From contig JAQFVV010012423.1 in NCBI GenBank assembly GCA_028023455.1, positions 10,455,158 through 10,519,157 of the forward strand: a stretch of DNA of 64,000 bases, written 5' to 3'. A program made the translations under genes and the position numbers. Every line of letters begins with the position of its first letter. Within the stretch, counting starts at the first letter, position 1. The notes under the pieces are model-generated. The model was not told where the DNA came from, searched no databases, and was given only the letters and a program-made list of their open reading frames with translations. Positions 51,030-62,655 of this stretch are shown in pieces. The DNA comes from Epiperipatus broadwayi (taxonomy: Eukaryota > Onychophora > Udeonychophora > Euonychophora > Peripatidae).

Positions 51030-51125
51030 TACTCTAAAAAAACTCGTTTTTATCAACCAGTGGTGAAAGAAAAATATTCAGCAACTCTTAGCTTGTATAG
51101 TTATCAACTTGAGAATATAAACTAT
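51030..51125 (+). pseudogene. Family B LINE, short middle fragment between two insertions
   Basis: In one frame this gives KKTRFYQPVVKEKYSATLS then YQLENIN. The same family at 35.2-36.25 kb has SSFYHTLMKEKSSTPFILDG at the equivalent place, directly before FKYLG. This places the fragment between the YADN segment at 50.1 kb and the C-terminal part at 54.46 kb, so the LINE was continuous before the two insertions. Confidence 0.6.
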
Positions 51126-51903
51126 TGTCATACCTCACATTGAAATAAGGGAGAAGTCCAGATTCCATCTTATTACACCCAATTGAGCATTCATTGCCAT
51201 TAACCTATGTGTATACAGATAGATAATGCATAGCTAATGGCAAGAATGGTCCAATCGGTAATAATGCTCACTGAATCCAAATGTTTCTATTAAGGATGTA
51301 AATCTTGCAATAAAATAGTCAGTTTTTTTTAAGGTGTGATCAGAAATTACTATCACAAAGCTCAAAGACAGAATTCACATTCTCTATACATATTCTGCAG
51401 AGAACTACTGCCAAAACTGAATGGCAGTATAAATGTTCTCTAAGGAGCTACTGTAACAAAACTGAAAGACAGAATTCACATTCTCCATAAAGAGAACTAG
51501 TGACAACCCTGAATGATATTATACATGTTTTCCAGAGAACTACTATCACAAAACTAAATGAAGGAACTTTCATTTTCAAACATTGACATGAGCAAGCTGT
51601 CATAGTACAGATGAAAATGTTATAAGACATATGCATGAGGCAGGCTGACCAAAATACATCTGGAAGTGCAAGGAAACTTATAAGGCCAATTTCAGTTCCC
51701 TTTTCCATAGTTCACATCAGAAACTCATTAACAATAACAGGTGGAGTTTAGCTATTGTAAAATATATTGTTAATGAAAGTGCATATTTGTTTTTATATTT
51801 GGTAATAAGTATAATATTAGAAATGTATTTACACATGTTTATATTTACATTCATTTATATTTACATAAGACTGTGATTATTAAGTCATATATATATATAA
51901 TCT
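51126..51903 (+). repeat. 5' LTR of a degraded Ty3/Gypsy-type element
   Basis: This is a direct repeat of 53781-54450. Shared blocks include GTCCAGATTCCATCTTAT, GAGCATTCATTGCCAT, ACAGATAGATAATGCATAG, TATTCTGCAGAGA and AATATTAGAAATGTATTTAC. It starts TGTCATA. It is about 100 bp longer than the other LTR because of an internal tandem array: a unit of roughly 100 bp with GAGAACTACTGTCACAAAAC-type wording is present about three times. The host sequence AAACT occurs next to both outer ends (51119-51123 and 54451-54455) and may be the target-site duplication. Confidence 0.82.
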
Positions 51904-52229
51904 GGTGTGGCCAACAAAATAAATAAAATCCCCCACCCCACAGATAGGGGAAAAGGTTAAAAACGATAAGTCTTGTCTCTACAAGTTATTCAATTTTGTC
52001 ATTAATTACTGTAAACATTATTGGTGTGTCAAAAAATATTTTTAAAATCAAATGAAAGTGGTTACTTTTTTTAATAAAGACAAAAACTGCTCCCAATGAG
52101 TTATAGTCAAAGATGGACAATTATGCAAACAGTAGCTTGTCAATTAAAGGCTAAAAATCAATTTGAGTGGTTACTCTCACAAATAAAAGTAAAAAAATTT
52201 CTTTCACAGTATAAAAAATTAAAATAAAA

Positions 52230-52720
52230 AATTGGCTAAAATTGTCTCAATTGAAGAATTTGATCCAGCCTATCCAGATAATTGATCAAGCCATAAAGAT
52301 TGAGTAATCTTCTATTTACAGGCTAATCAAATAAAAAAACCCGAGTTAAAAAATTAGCCATGCTCATGTCTATTATTGTATCTCAGACTCCTAGTGTGCC
52401 AAATGACATTGATTTTGACAAGTTATTGTCTCTACTAATTAACTTTTTTTTAACTCCAAACTCCTTAATGATAAAGCAGAGATATCATTTCAATCTCTGT
52501 ACACAAGGGGAAAGGGGGAAAGCTAGAGATTTTGCTATTAACTTAGAAAAACTAGCTTTAAAATGCAATTTAAAAGATTTATTTAATGAAGCTCTGCTAG
52601 ATCATTTTATTTGTAGCATGAGATACCATAGTCTCAAGGTCAAGTTCTTAATGGATCTTGACAACATTTGATTCTGCTTTATCTCAAGTGGCACTTGTGA
52701 AATCAACAGCTAGTCAAGCA
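52230..52720 (+). pseudogene. Ty3/Gypsy gag remnant
   Basis: The plus strand encodes EEFDPAYPDN (near 52253), VIFYLQANQI, then AMLMSIIVSQTPSVPND, KQRYHFNLCTQGERGKARDF and LALKCNLKDLFNEALLDHFI, ending near LDNITFDSAL. Gypsy capsid proteins keep this order: an F.P....W..Y.ER..F animal-type start, a KRA.LLS.IG segment, an RF.F....Q..GES..EF segment and an L..A..C.F....E.LRDRF.CG segment. At least two stops and a frameshift disable it. It lies 330 bp after the 5' LTR, as expected. Confidence 0.78.
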
Positions 52721-52779
52721 AATCTATAGAAAAAATGGATTATAGCATTCAACCTGTTGAACAGAAAACTGTGTCATCA

Positions 52780-53500
52780 AAGACCCGGCTAACAGTAAAA
52801 GTCACTGCTCATATAAAACAGCAATAATGAATAGAAAGCATTATAGGTGTGTTTAACTAATATATGAATGTTAGTACCAGTATGCAGTGGGTACATATTG
52901 TAATCAAGTTTATTTTACGCAAAAATGAGTTGCTAATAACAGAATGGATGAGTTCATTTCATAAAGCTAGAAAGGCAATTTTAAAACTAAGAAACAAAAT
53001 GCCTGTATAAAAGAATCTGAGAGCCATTGCAGACTACTCATTAATGATATACCTGTAACAATGGAACTGGACACCTGGTCTGCAGCATTTATTGGGTCAA
53101 AAAAGGCATGGATTATTATTAATAATAAGGAAAATAAACATTTGTTGCATCCTAGCAACAAACAAGTAGTATTTGCCAAGGTAATCTAGTAGCATTCTTG
53201 GGTTAGGCAAGAGTTAAAGTTAAATGAGCAATGTGATTAGAAGTCTGCCTCTCACTGTATCTGATGGTAAGCAAAGCAATTTATTAGGATGTGACTGGTT
53301 CAGTCACCTAGATTTTACCATGACTGAAGTGAACCAGCTCACAACAATAAATTCAGACAGGTTCTATTCAGTAGTAATTATTAATATGGATTTGAACTCT
53401 AAACTAATACATGAGCTAAAAGGGCAAAAAGTGGATAGGTATTTTATGTCTTATGCTGACTGTTTAAAGAATTCGCCAAATGAATTCCAGAAGTAGTGAT
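52780..53500 (+). pseudogene. Ty3/Gypsy nucleocapsid and protease remnant
   Basis: After gag, scattered cysteines and a GTYC segment near 52890 recall decayed zinc knuckles. The protease region reads DIPVTMELDTWSAAFIGS (53048-53102), where active enzymes have a DTG or DSG triad; here glycine is replaced by tryptophan. LPLTVSDGKQSNLLGCDWFS (53242-53301) is the conserved segment ending in LLGRDWL that precedes reverse transcriptase. The frame stops at 53496. RT, RNase H and integrase are absent, since the 3' LTR starts only 280 bp later, so most of pol was deleted. Confidence 0.72.
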
Positions 53501-53780
53501 CAAAGTTAAAGGATCACAAACCGTTGTGATTAAAACTGCTGATAAATGTTATCATCACAAAAACCAACTCAAGGCTAAATTATATACCATCAGCTATCAA
53601 CAAAGCCTCATTATAAAACAAAAGAATTAATGAACCGTCAACAGTTTCAAGATTTACAAATGCTGACACTGTACTAGCTGAGATCATGAAGCCAGATGAA
53701 ATTACAAAGTGAAAAAAAAACCTACCAATGCACCTGCATGAATATGTTCCCCGGGTCTAATTTTAGCCAGGGTTAGGGAA

Positions 53781-54450
53781 TGTCATATCTCACCTTACCT
53801 TCAAATAATGAACTAGTCCAGATTCCATCTTATCTAGATTGGATTGAGCATTCATTGCCATGAGCCTTTACTTATACAGATAGATAATGCATAGCCAATG
53901 GCAAGAACAGGCCAATAGGAAATAATGCTCACTGGATTCAAATGTTTTATTAAGGATGGGGATCTGGCGATAAATAGCCAGTCTTTTTGAAGGTAGGGTC
54001 AGAGAACTGCTGTCACAAAATTAAAAGACAGAAATTCATGTTGTTCATAAATATTCTGCAGAGAGCTACTGTCAAACCCAAAAAGCAGTATACATGTTCT
54101 CCAGAGAACTAAACTGAAAGACATAATTTCCATTGTCCAACATTGACATGAGGCAAGATGTCATAGTACAACCAGGAGTATCATCAGACCTACTCATGAG
54201 GCAGGCTGTCCAAAACACTGCTAGAAGTGGTAGAAAACATTTAAAAAATTGTAGTCCCCTTTTCCATAATTCATGTCAAAACTAGGATCCATACCTTGCC
54301 AAAAGTAGCAGGCAGAGAATAGCCATTATAAAATATATTGCAAATACGAGTGTGTACTTGTTTTCATGAATAAATATAATATTAGAAATGTATTTACACA
54401 TATTTGTATTTACATGAGTCTGTGATTAATAATTCGCATATATATAATCC
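53781..54450 (+). repeat. 3' LTR of the degraded Ty3/Gypsy-type element
   Basis: This is the partner of 51126-51903. A short purine tract (GGTTAGGGAA, 53771-53780) sits directly before its TGTCATA start and serves as a plausible polypurine tract. The two LTRs differ by many substitutions plus copy number of the internal tandem unit, so the insertion is old. Confidence 0.82.
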
Positions 54451-54455
54451 AAACT

Positions 54456-54830
54456 AAACCCAACATCTTAATATACTGTTTTATAAGTAGAAAAGTGGAA
54501 ATAGATGTTGAGGTATAACACAGACTCCAATGTGTTTCTGCTGCTTTTAATAAATTAAAAGACAAAGAATTTCATTATCCAAAAATAATTGTTCAACTAT
54601 ATTAGCTGTATATAAAGCTATTATTTATCCTTATTGATTGTATGGAAGTGAAACTTAGATACCCATAGTTGCGACATAAAAGCATTAGAAAAGATTTTGG
54701 ATGCTCTATAAAATTTTATAATACAATGTGAATATTATAAAATCAATCAATATCTTTTTTAATTTGCTGGGTGTGATACTACTGAGTCATCTATTATGAA
54801 ATGACACCATTGTTGAATATTAATAATTTT
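54456..54830 (+). pseudogene. Family B LINE, C-terminal fragment
   Basis: The plus strand encodes SRKVEIDVEV, then QCVSAAFNKLKDKEFH, LYIKLLFILIDCMEVKL and HKSIRKDFGCSIKFYN. These correspond to the post-RT region of LINEs: a YLGS segment, helical A..AF..L, and the L.YG.E.W motif, here DCMEVKL. It completes the LINE begun at 49705, separated from it by the inverted-repeat element and the Gypsy element. Confidence 0.65.
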
Positions 54831-55315
54831 TATTAGTCGTTTATTAGACTAATGATTACTCATTTAATGATTAATACTTCTGTAGTGTAATTTTCACTGC
54901 ACAGTTCTCTCAACCAGTTCCTATCCACTTTTAACATCTTGTGGAGGGGAGTAATCATAAACATATGGCCAAAGATATGTAAAAAAGAGTATGATTCACA
55001 AGATCCACATTTCATGTTAAATCAGGATTCATAGGTTGTCCCAGATCACATTCTCTAACACATATCTTTATCATTGTTCTATATAGATAGGGAATTACTA
55101 CAGTTTAGTTGATATATGTCAGACTTACTGATTTCATTACTAGAATATTAATAATTATCATTAGTCATATGCTGTGTGGGTAGTAAGTTTGACATCAAAT
55201 AAACTGTAGTAATTCCCTGTCCATATATACTGAACAATACTCTGTCTATATATACTGAACAATATTAAAGATATATAACTGAAGCAGCTGATATTACTAT
55301 AGCAGGTGGCAGTGC
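54831..55315. repeat. Foldback-family element, copy 1
   Basis: The segment TTATTAGTCGTTTATTAGAC ... AGTTCCTATCCACTTTTAAC ... CTTGTGGAGGGGAGTAATCA recurs at 62.7, 63.45 and, inverted, at 63.62 kb. A second unit, GAATTACTACAGTTTAGTTG (about 55095), faces its inverted copy AAACTGTAGTAATTCCCTGT (about 55200), forming a hairpin with arms of about 60 bp. TATACTGAACAATACTCTGT is duplicated at its right end. No protein is encoded. Confidence 0.75.
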
Positions 55316-55325
55316 TCTATAATGG

Positions 55326-55404
<79 letters not shown>
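55326..55404. repeat. (TG)n(TA)n microsatellite
   Basis: A short TG run is followed by TA dinucleotides interrupted once by TACACATA near 55362. It ends just before TATACCTTAT. Confidence 0.95.
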
Positions 55405-55408
<4 letters not shown>

Positions 55409-56185
55409 ATAATATGTGTATTCAATAGATAATGTATACTAAAATAAATTCTATAAGAATATGTAGATAATTATCAACTATGGCTGTAAAAAATATTTGT
55501 CTAAAATAATATTTATTACTTTGGTAAAAACTAGGCTTTCGATATAGTGTATCTTTGTCAAAACATAACTAAAGTGAATATTGGAAAATATATTAGCATA
55601 TTTTTATGCATATAAACATACATTAAACTAATCACTGATTATAATACATTTGCATATTTGCATGTGTAAATTGACCTAGCAGTTGGCTATGTCATTGGAT
55701 TCAACGACCGTTGCTTGCTAAAAGGAATGTTATTGGCTCTTATATTTAATTATGTGCCATTTTTCTTTTACTAAAATTATTTTTAGGCAAGTAATTTTAG
55801 CATCAGCAGGTTTAAAGAAATGACCATATTTTTTCTCATGGTCTACAAATACTGTTGTGTTGAGCTCTGTTATATAAATGAACATGCTGAGTGATTCTTG
55901 ATTTTAAGTTTGCAAGTATCTCTCCATAGTAACTGACATTGCACAACTGACAATCCAGGTGTATATTAAATAAGCTTTATCATCATCATTTGCTAATATT
56001 CACTTTAGATGTGCTTTTAAAAGATACATAAAACCTGTCTTAGCAAAGTAATAAATATTGTTTTAGATGAAAATTTATTCCCGTAATAGTTGATAATTAT
56101 CTACCTATTCTTATAAAATTTATTATATATATATATATATATGAAAAGAAAGTTACTGTTAACACTAACGGAAATAATTATAGAA
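55405..56185. other. AT-rich DNA, no gene seen
   Basis: No motif was recognised. A TA run lies near 56125-56142. Confidence 0.4.
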
Positions 56186-56314
56186 AATATACAAACCATT
56201 ATACAATTACAAATATCCAGTAATGCCTTCTGTTTAAAGATCTATATCTCAATAATAGATCTTTAAACAGAGGGCATTACTGGATATTTGTAATTGTATA
56301 ATGGTTTGTATATT
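56186..56314. repeat. MITE-like palindrome, 59-bp arms
   Basis: The arms 56186-56244 and 56255-56314 are near-perfect reverse complements around a 10-bp loop. ATACAAACCATTATACAATT in the left arm answers AATTGTATAATGGTTTGTAT in the right, with one clear mismatch (CTTCTG against CAGAGG). It abuts the TA repeat into which the 56.3-kb LTR element inserted. Confidence 0.9.
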
Positions 56315-56324
56315 ATATATATAT

Positions 56325-58424
56325 TGTAACGATCCGGAGAAAGCTAGACTTACGTAAACTGCACTACAGGGCGCCATCTAGGCATTTGAACCTAGAAAAA
56401 TTTATAAAGTAGGCAGATACGCAAGTCAAAAAACAAAAAAAAATTTTTTTTTCTTAATTTTTGATTCCGGTCGTTAGCCCAAGTCACTAGCTCAGTGAGT
56501 AGCAGAGATAATAAAATATAACTTAATTTTATATCTTAAATATAAAAGAATAAAAGCCACTGCCAGAAATTAACACATAAAATATTTATTTACGCACATA
56601 TAAAATCATTCTAAACTCGAGAAATAGGTTTAACATTTTTAGATTTTTATATTCTCATTACTCTTTAAATTTACATTTACATAAATTTCAATGATTTTAA
56701 TTTTTTTTATTTAGATTGTCAAGTATGAATAGACTACATAGATCTGCATTTGAAAATAAAACATTCTATCCCTATTTAACCTTAGGCTAAAATTCGCAGT
56801 CAAACTGGCATCAATCCATCCGATACATTTATGTATTCAATGTAGCATGAAAATACAACAGCACAAAGATACTATACTGTCAGGAATGGACATCTGAACA
56901 ATATAGTTTGAGAAAACATTGACTCTTGTCTAATACAGGAATATGACGTCTGTATAGCAAGAAGAACAATAAAATAAAAACTCCATAGGAAGGGACCGCG
57001 ATCCTTTTGGCCGACTTACAATCCCATCCATAGGCAAAGGGTTGGTGCGGTGTATACAGCGATTCTGCACGTAGCGAAACTCATACTACATCTACTAATT
57101 ACACAAATACATCCAATCCATTGACCCAATTCAACAACGACACAAATAACCTAAGATTACCCTCCCCTAATATAACTTTACAAATCTATATAGCCATTCA
57201 CGCCCGACTTAAGTTTAACATTTAGATACGTTCGCACAAATGAATTTTATAAAATTTGTTTTAAAATGTTGAGTACAGATCAGCTGCACAGATTCCACGG
57301 TCAAAAACATTCCAAATTAAACACAACCGATCAAAATACAAAGTCATCGATAAACGTCACTTGCATAGGGAATATTCAAATCCCATTAGCATTCATCGTA
57401 AGATGCTTGCAGTGATATCGTTGACATATATTTCAATCGAATGTGAAAACCACAACATTATCAACCGCTAACGAATCTATGCAACGTCTATACCCAACCT
57501 GAAATTTCCTCATTTAAAATTTAAACAATAAATATCAATACAATAAATAATAAATGGAAATGATTTTTTTTATCAAACGCAAACATATATAAAATTTTTC
57601 ATTATCAATTGAGTTGACACATAAGTCCGAGAAAAGTTACTTTTTATAAAATTTAAATTTACTTATCAATCTTTAAAGTTCTTAATTAATGTTATGATTT
57701 TAACAACTGTTCAGTTCTATTGCTTACGGTATAAGAGTCCATGTTCCCGTTGGCAATTCCCACGGAGACTTTCCTGGAAGACCGGTCTGACATTTTGGAG
57801 GTAGCATTTGCTGGTTCTGTTCTGGTATCACAGTCTTTGCATTTTTAAAATAAGTGAGTGAGGACGACAAGTGCGTCTTGTCGCCAGACTCACCAAAATC
57901 AAGTTGGAAAAAGCTCTCTGACTGGAACTCAATATTTTTTTTCTTTTTATAGTCCTCCTATGGATTCCATGAACAAAAACGTCACTGTTCTGTTTTTTCG
58001 TTATGGTCCGGGCCTTTATTTGGCTTCCATTGGTCAAGCTAAAATCTCTTTCTTCTCTTATCTAACTTTCCATCTGACTTTTTAATTAAACAGCTTTTAG
58101 ATAATTAATAAACAATCATTTCCATTTATAGATTACAGGAATTAATTAATACCTGTTTTTATTTTAACTTACGTTATTTTTTTATTAAAATATTTTTATA
58201 AATCTTTTTTTTATAAAAAATACATTCAAATACCTTTTTTTTATTTATTAAAAAAAATATTTTTAAAGTTTAGCATCTGTGCGAATGTATATACGTATAA
58301 CAAACATTTTTAATTTTAGCGTTTAGTTTTTTTTACTTTTATTTTTAATACACTTATTTTTATATGCGAACTTAAAAGTTTTTTATTTTAAATTAATGTA
58401 ACGACATATTTATATATCGTTACA
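56325..58424 (+). repeat. 5' LTR (2.1 kb) of a young non-autonomous LTR retrotransposon
   Basis: This is a nearly exact direct repeat of 58975-61077. It starts TGTAACGATCCGG and ends ATATATCGTTACA, so its ends are the inverted pair TGTAACGAT/ATCGTTACA, typical of Ty3/Gypsy-type LTRs. The sequence has markedly more G+C than the window average in its first and last thirds. Near the right part, AACGTCACTG (cAMP-response-like half site) and CCATTGGTC (CCAAT-type) could be promoter elements. A 75-codon frame at 57858-58085 changes its start between the two LTRs because of a T-run length difference, so I do not consider it a gene. Strand is arbitrary because no internal gene orients the element; plus is inferred from a weak purine tract before the right LTR. 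Confidence 0.9.
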
Positions 58425-58974
58425 TATCAGTAAACTTCCTCAAAAAAATAAAAACATTTAAAAAAAAAAAAAAAAAGAATTTACTTAGTGTTAGTAATTA
58501 CGTTACACAAATTTGTTATATATGAAATTTCAAAAGGACAAAACTTTTTTTTTTAAAAGACAAAACAGTAATTACAAATATAATGATAAAAAAAAAAGTT
58601 GACTGATGATTCCTTACTACCAGCTAAATTTCTGCCCCCTCCCTTCCAAGTTTCATTTCTCCTACCTTTAAGTATTATTTAGGCAAGTTAAACTATTAAA
58701 TTTTAAACAAGACTTTTTTAAAAAAAAAAAAAAATGATTTATATTTATTAATTACGTTTTATTTATTACTTTTTATTCCTCGTATTTCTCTTTACATATG
58801 CGCAATTTTTCTTACTGGCAGTACCTTTTTACACGAAATTTGAACTATAACTTTACGTTAATACAAAACATATATCTATATAATTTTCAGAAAAAATTTA
58901 CGGGCATGATTCCCTTTTAAAATTCTCAGGGCACTCGTGTTTATTAAAGATCGGCCCAAGTTGGGTAGCCAGTT
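58425..58974 (+). mobile_element. Internal region of the LARD/TRIM-like LTR element, no coding capacity
   Basis: Only 550 bp separate the two 2.1-kb LTRs. There is no gag, protease, RT or integrase motif in any frame. The sequence has A-runs, a pyrimidine-rich block (GCCCCCTCCCTTCCAAG near 58633) and a final GATCGGCCCAAGTTGGGTAG near 58950 that could include a polypurine-like end. Such an element would need proteins supplied in trans by a related autonomous copy elsewhere. Confidence 0.8.
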
Positions 58975-61077
58975 TGTAACGATCCGGAGAAAGCTAGACT
59001 TATGTAAACTGCACTACAGGGCGCCATCTAGGCATTTGAACCTAGAAAAATTTATAAAGTAGGCAGATACGCAAGTCAAAAAACAAAAAAAAAAAATTTT
59101 TTTTCTTAATTTTTGATTCCGGTCGTTAGCCCAAGTCACTAGCTCAGTGAGTAGCAGAGATAATAAAATATAACTTAATTTTATATCTTAAATATAAAAG
59201 AATAAAAGCCACTGCCAGAAATTAACACATAAAATATTTATTTACGCACATATAAAATCATTCTAAACTCGAGAAATAGGTTTAACATTTTTAGATTTTT
59301 ATATTCTCATTACTCTTTAAATTTACATTTACATAAATTTCAATGATTTTAATTTTTTTTATTTAGATTGTCAAGTATGAATAGACTACATAGATCTGCA
59401 TTTGAAAATAAAACATTCTATCCCTATTTAACCTTAGGCTAAAATTCGCAGTCAAACTGGCATCAATCCATCCGATACATTTATGTATTCAATGTAGCAT
59501 GAAAATACAACAGCACAAAGATACTATACTGTCAGGAATGGACATCTGAACAATATAGTTTGAGAAAACATTGACTCTTGTCTAATACAGGAATATGACG
59601 TCTGTATAGCAAGAAGAACAATAAAATAAAAACTCCATAGGAAGGGACCGCGATCCTTTTGGCCGACTTACAATCCCATCCATAGGCAAAGGGTTGGTGC
59701 GGTGTATACAGCGATTCTGCACGTAGCGAAACTCATACTACATCTACTAATTACACAAATACATCCAATCCATTGACCCAATTCAACAACGACACAAATA
59801 ACCTAAGATTACCCTCCCCTAATATAACTTTACAAATCTATATAGCCATTCACGCCCGACTTAAGTTTAACATTTAGATACGTTCGCACAAATGAATTTT
59901 ATAAAATTTGTTTTAAAATGTTGAGTACAGATCAGCTGCACAGATTCCACAGTCAAAAACATTCCAAATTAAACACAACCGATCAAAATACAAAGTCATC
60001 GATAAACGTCACTTGCATAGGGAATATTCAAATCCCATTAGCATTCATCGTAAGATGCTTGCAGTGATATCGTTGACATATATTTCAATCGAATGTGAAA
60101 ACCACAACATTATCAACCGCTAACGAATCTATGCAACGTCTATACCCAACCTGAAATTTCCTCATTTAAAATTTAAACAATAAATATCAATACAATAAAT
60201 AATAAATGGAAATGATTTTTTTATCAAACGCAAACATATATAAAATTTTTCATTATCAATTGAGTTGACACATAAGTCCGAGAAAAGTTCTTTTTATAAA
60301 ATTTAAATTTACTTATCAATCTTTAAAGTTCTTAATTAATGTTATGATTTTAACAACTGTTCAGTTCTATTGCTTACGGTATAAGAGTCCATGTTCCCGT
60401 TGGCAATTCCCACAGAGACTTTCCTGGAAGACCGGTCTGACATTTTGGAGGTAGCATTTGCTGGTTCTGTTCTGGTATCACAGTCTTTGCATTTTTAAAA
60501 TAAGTGAGTGAGGACGACAAGTGCGTCTTGTCGCCAGACTCACCAAAATCAAGTTGGAAAAAGCTCTCTGACTGGAACTCAATATTTTTTTCTTTTTATA
60601 GTCCTCCTATGGATTCCATGAACAAAAACGTCACTGTTCTGTTTTTTCGTTATGGTCCGGGCCTTTATTTTGCTTCCATTGGTCAAGCTAAAATCTCTTT
60701 CTTCTCTTATCTAACTTTCCATCTGACTTTTTAATTAAACAGCTTTTAGATAATTAATAAACAATCATTTCCATTTATAGATTACAGGAATTAATTCATA
60801 CCTGTTTTTATTTTAACTTACGTTATTTTTTTATTAAAATATTTTTATAAATCTTTTTTTTTATAAAAAAAATACATTCAAATACCTTTTTTTTTTTATT
60901 TATTAAAAAATATATTTTTAAAGTTTAGCATCTGTGCGAATATATATACGTATAACAAACATTTTTAATTTTAGCGTTTAGTTTTTTACTTTTATTTTTA
61001 ATCCACTTATTTTTATATGCGAACTTAAAAGTTTTTTATTTTAAATTAATGTAACGACATATTTATATATCGTTACA
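58975..61077 (+). repeat. 3' LTR (2.1 kb) of the young non-autonomous LTR retrotransposon
   Basis: It matches 56325-58424 with only a handful of substitutions (for example CTTACG/CTTATG near the start, CCACGG/CCACAG, TTGGCTT/TTTGCTT, GAATGT/GAATAT) plus homopolymer length changes. By eye the identity is about 99 percent or higher. The element is flanked by ATAT on both sides (56321-56324 and 61078-61081), a 4-bp target duplication in a TA repeat. Confidence 0.92.
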
Positions 61078-61081
61078 ATAT

Positions 61082-61849
61082 ATATATATATATCATGTGA
61101 TAATTAAATTATTTTTTAAATAACATTTTATTTTACATAGGCATAATACAACATCTTAGGTAAAAATAAAAAACGCAAAAGTAATTAAGCACATTTGCCT
61201 TATTAACATCATATACTATATCATTCTATTCTATGCCATCTATATAAAATACTTATACCAATTATTATATATACCCTTTTTTATAATTGAATATTTGAAA
61301 GGTTTTATGTCTGATAATCACCAAACAAAATCTTTCAGGAAGATTCTCAAATAGTAAATGTACTGATATATCTATCACGATTAGAGACCATAATTTAACA
61401 TTTTCTTGATATAATTTATACTCTGCTCAGATTTATCATAGGTGAGGCAATTTGAACATTTTGAGAAATCTTCCGTGATGACAATATTCCATTTAATATA
61501 GTACATAGTCAAATATTATTTTGAGAAAAATTGTAATAAACATTCTCCACGAACTTACAAATAATCAGATTTAAATCGTGCTGTATCTTTATGGGATATT
61601 TTTAAATAACAAGAAAAGTTAATTTCATCAACTATATGTTTTATTAACTTGAGGCTTTCTTTCATGAGAAATGAATTTTTCTCTGAATATTAGTTAGTAT
61701 AATGTTTATCATATTTATAATAATCAGATTTTAATATAAAAAATTAGTGTTTCTAAATTATATCAATAATGTGTTTTATAGCTAGTCTTATAATTTGACC
61801 ACTATCTTATTGAGCATTAATTGTACATAGAATCATATAATTGCTACAT
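61082..61849. other. AT-rich DNA, no gene seen
   Basis: After the TA run at 61078-61093 I see no motif. Confidence 0.4.
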
Positions 61850-61975
61850 GATTTAGTGCAGTAGTAGAGTGTCCGACTCCATAGTGTAAAGCCCTTGGAT
61901 CTATTCCAGTGCTAATACTTCTGGATGAACTTCCTGTGAACTCTCAGAGCAATAAATCTATTTGATTATTTATTT
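61850..61975 (+). mobile_element. Second type of tRNA-derived SINE, probable
   Basis: TTTAGTGCAGTAGTAGAGTG resembles a tRNA start with box A. GGATCTATTCC (61897-61907) matches 9 of 11 positions of a box B consensus at about the right distance. A tRNA-unrelated segment (CTGGATGAACTTCCTGTGAA) and an AT-rich TTATTTATTTA tail follow. It shares no obvious sequence with the SINE family at 20.3 kb. Only one copy is present in the window, so the call depends on the boxes. Confidence 0.5.
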
Positions 61976-62655
61976 ATTTACTTAATGATTAATCAAATGG
62001 TGATGACATCTTTCACTACTTTTATTATTATTTTAAACATTGCATAGAAAATTAACATTTGACTTTAAAAGTCAATCTTTTGTGTGCTATATTAATATCA
62101 GAAATTGATTAAAATACCTTTTAGAATTTATTATAAAATTTTCATAAATTTTATTTGAAAATCATTAAATCTTATTTGTTTAGCTTTTTAAACTTAATGC
62201 TAAAGTGTATCATACTACATTAAGCAAAAAATATATCTTTTATGAGGATAGAAATATAAATCATGTTAATTTCCATATTCAATAAAGAGGTTGAAATATA
62301 GCATAGAATTATTGAAAAGAACAATTGCTGTAAATGTTTCTCAATCGTCTTAGTTTATTTTAGTAATCAGTTCTTCAACATTTCTATCACTGAAACAAAC
62401 TAATCATTATATATTTAAAATTAAAACTATAGCTAATAGACACAGTACATAAACTGATTTCCCTTACTTTTTCACTTTATTTTCTATATATGATTCTATT
62501 ACACGTTTTTGATACAATGAAGTCATTCAACAAATTGTTTCATTATCATCAGAAGGACTTGTACCTGTAACTTATAAGCTATATAACATTATTTTAGCAA
62601 CACAATATATATGATTATGTAAATAAAATAAAATATTATACTTTCTTAATGAATA
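61976..62655. other. AT-rich DNA, no gene seen
   Basis: No motif was recognised. Confidence 0.4.

Noticed and set aside
57858-58085. 75-residue frame in the 2.1-kb LTR, with a 76-residue counterpart at 60504-60734
   Set aside because: The two copies differ in start region because of a T-run length change, and the frame has no family motif. It looks like chance coding in an LTR.
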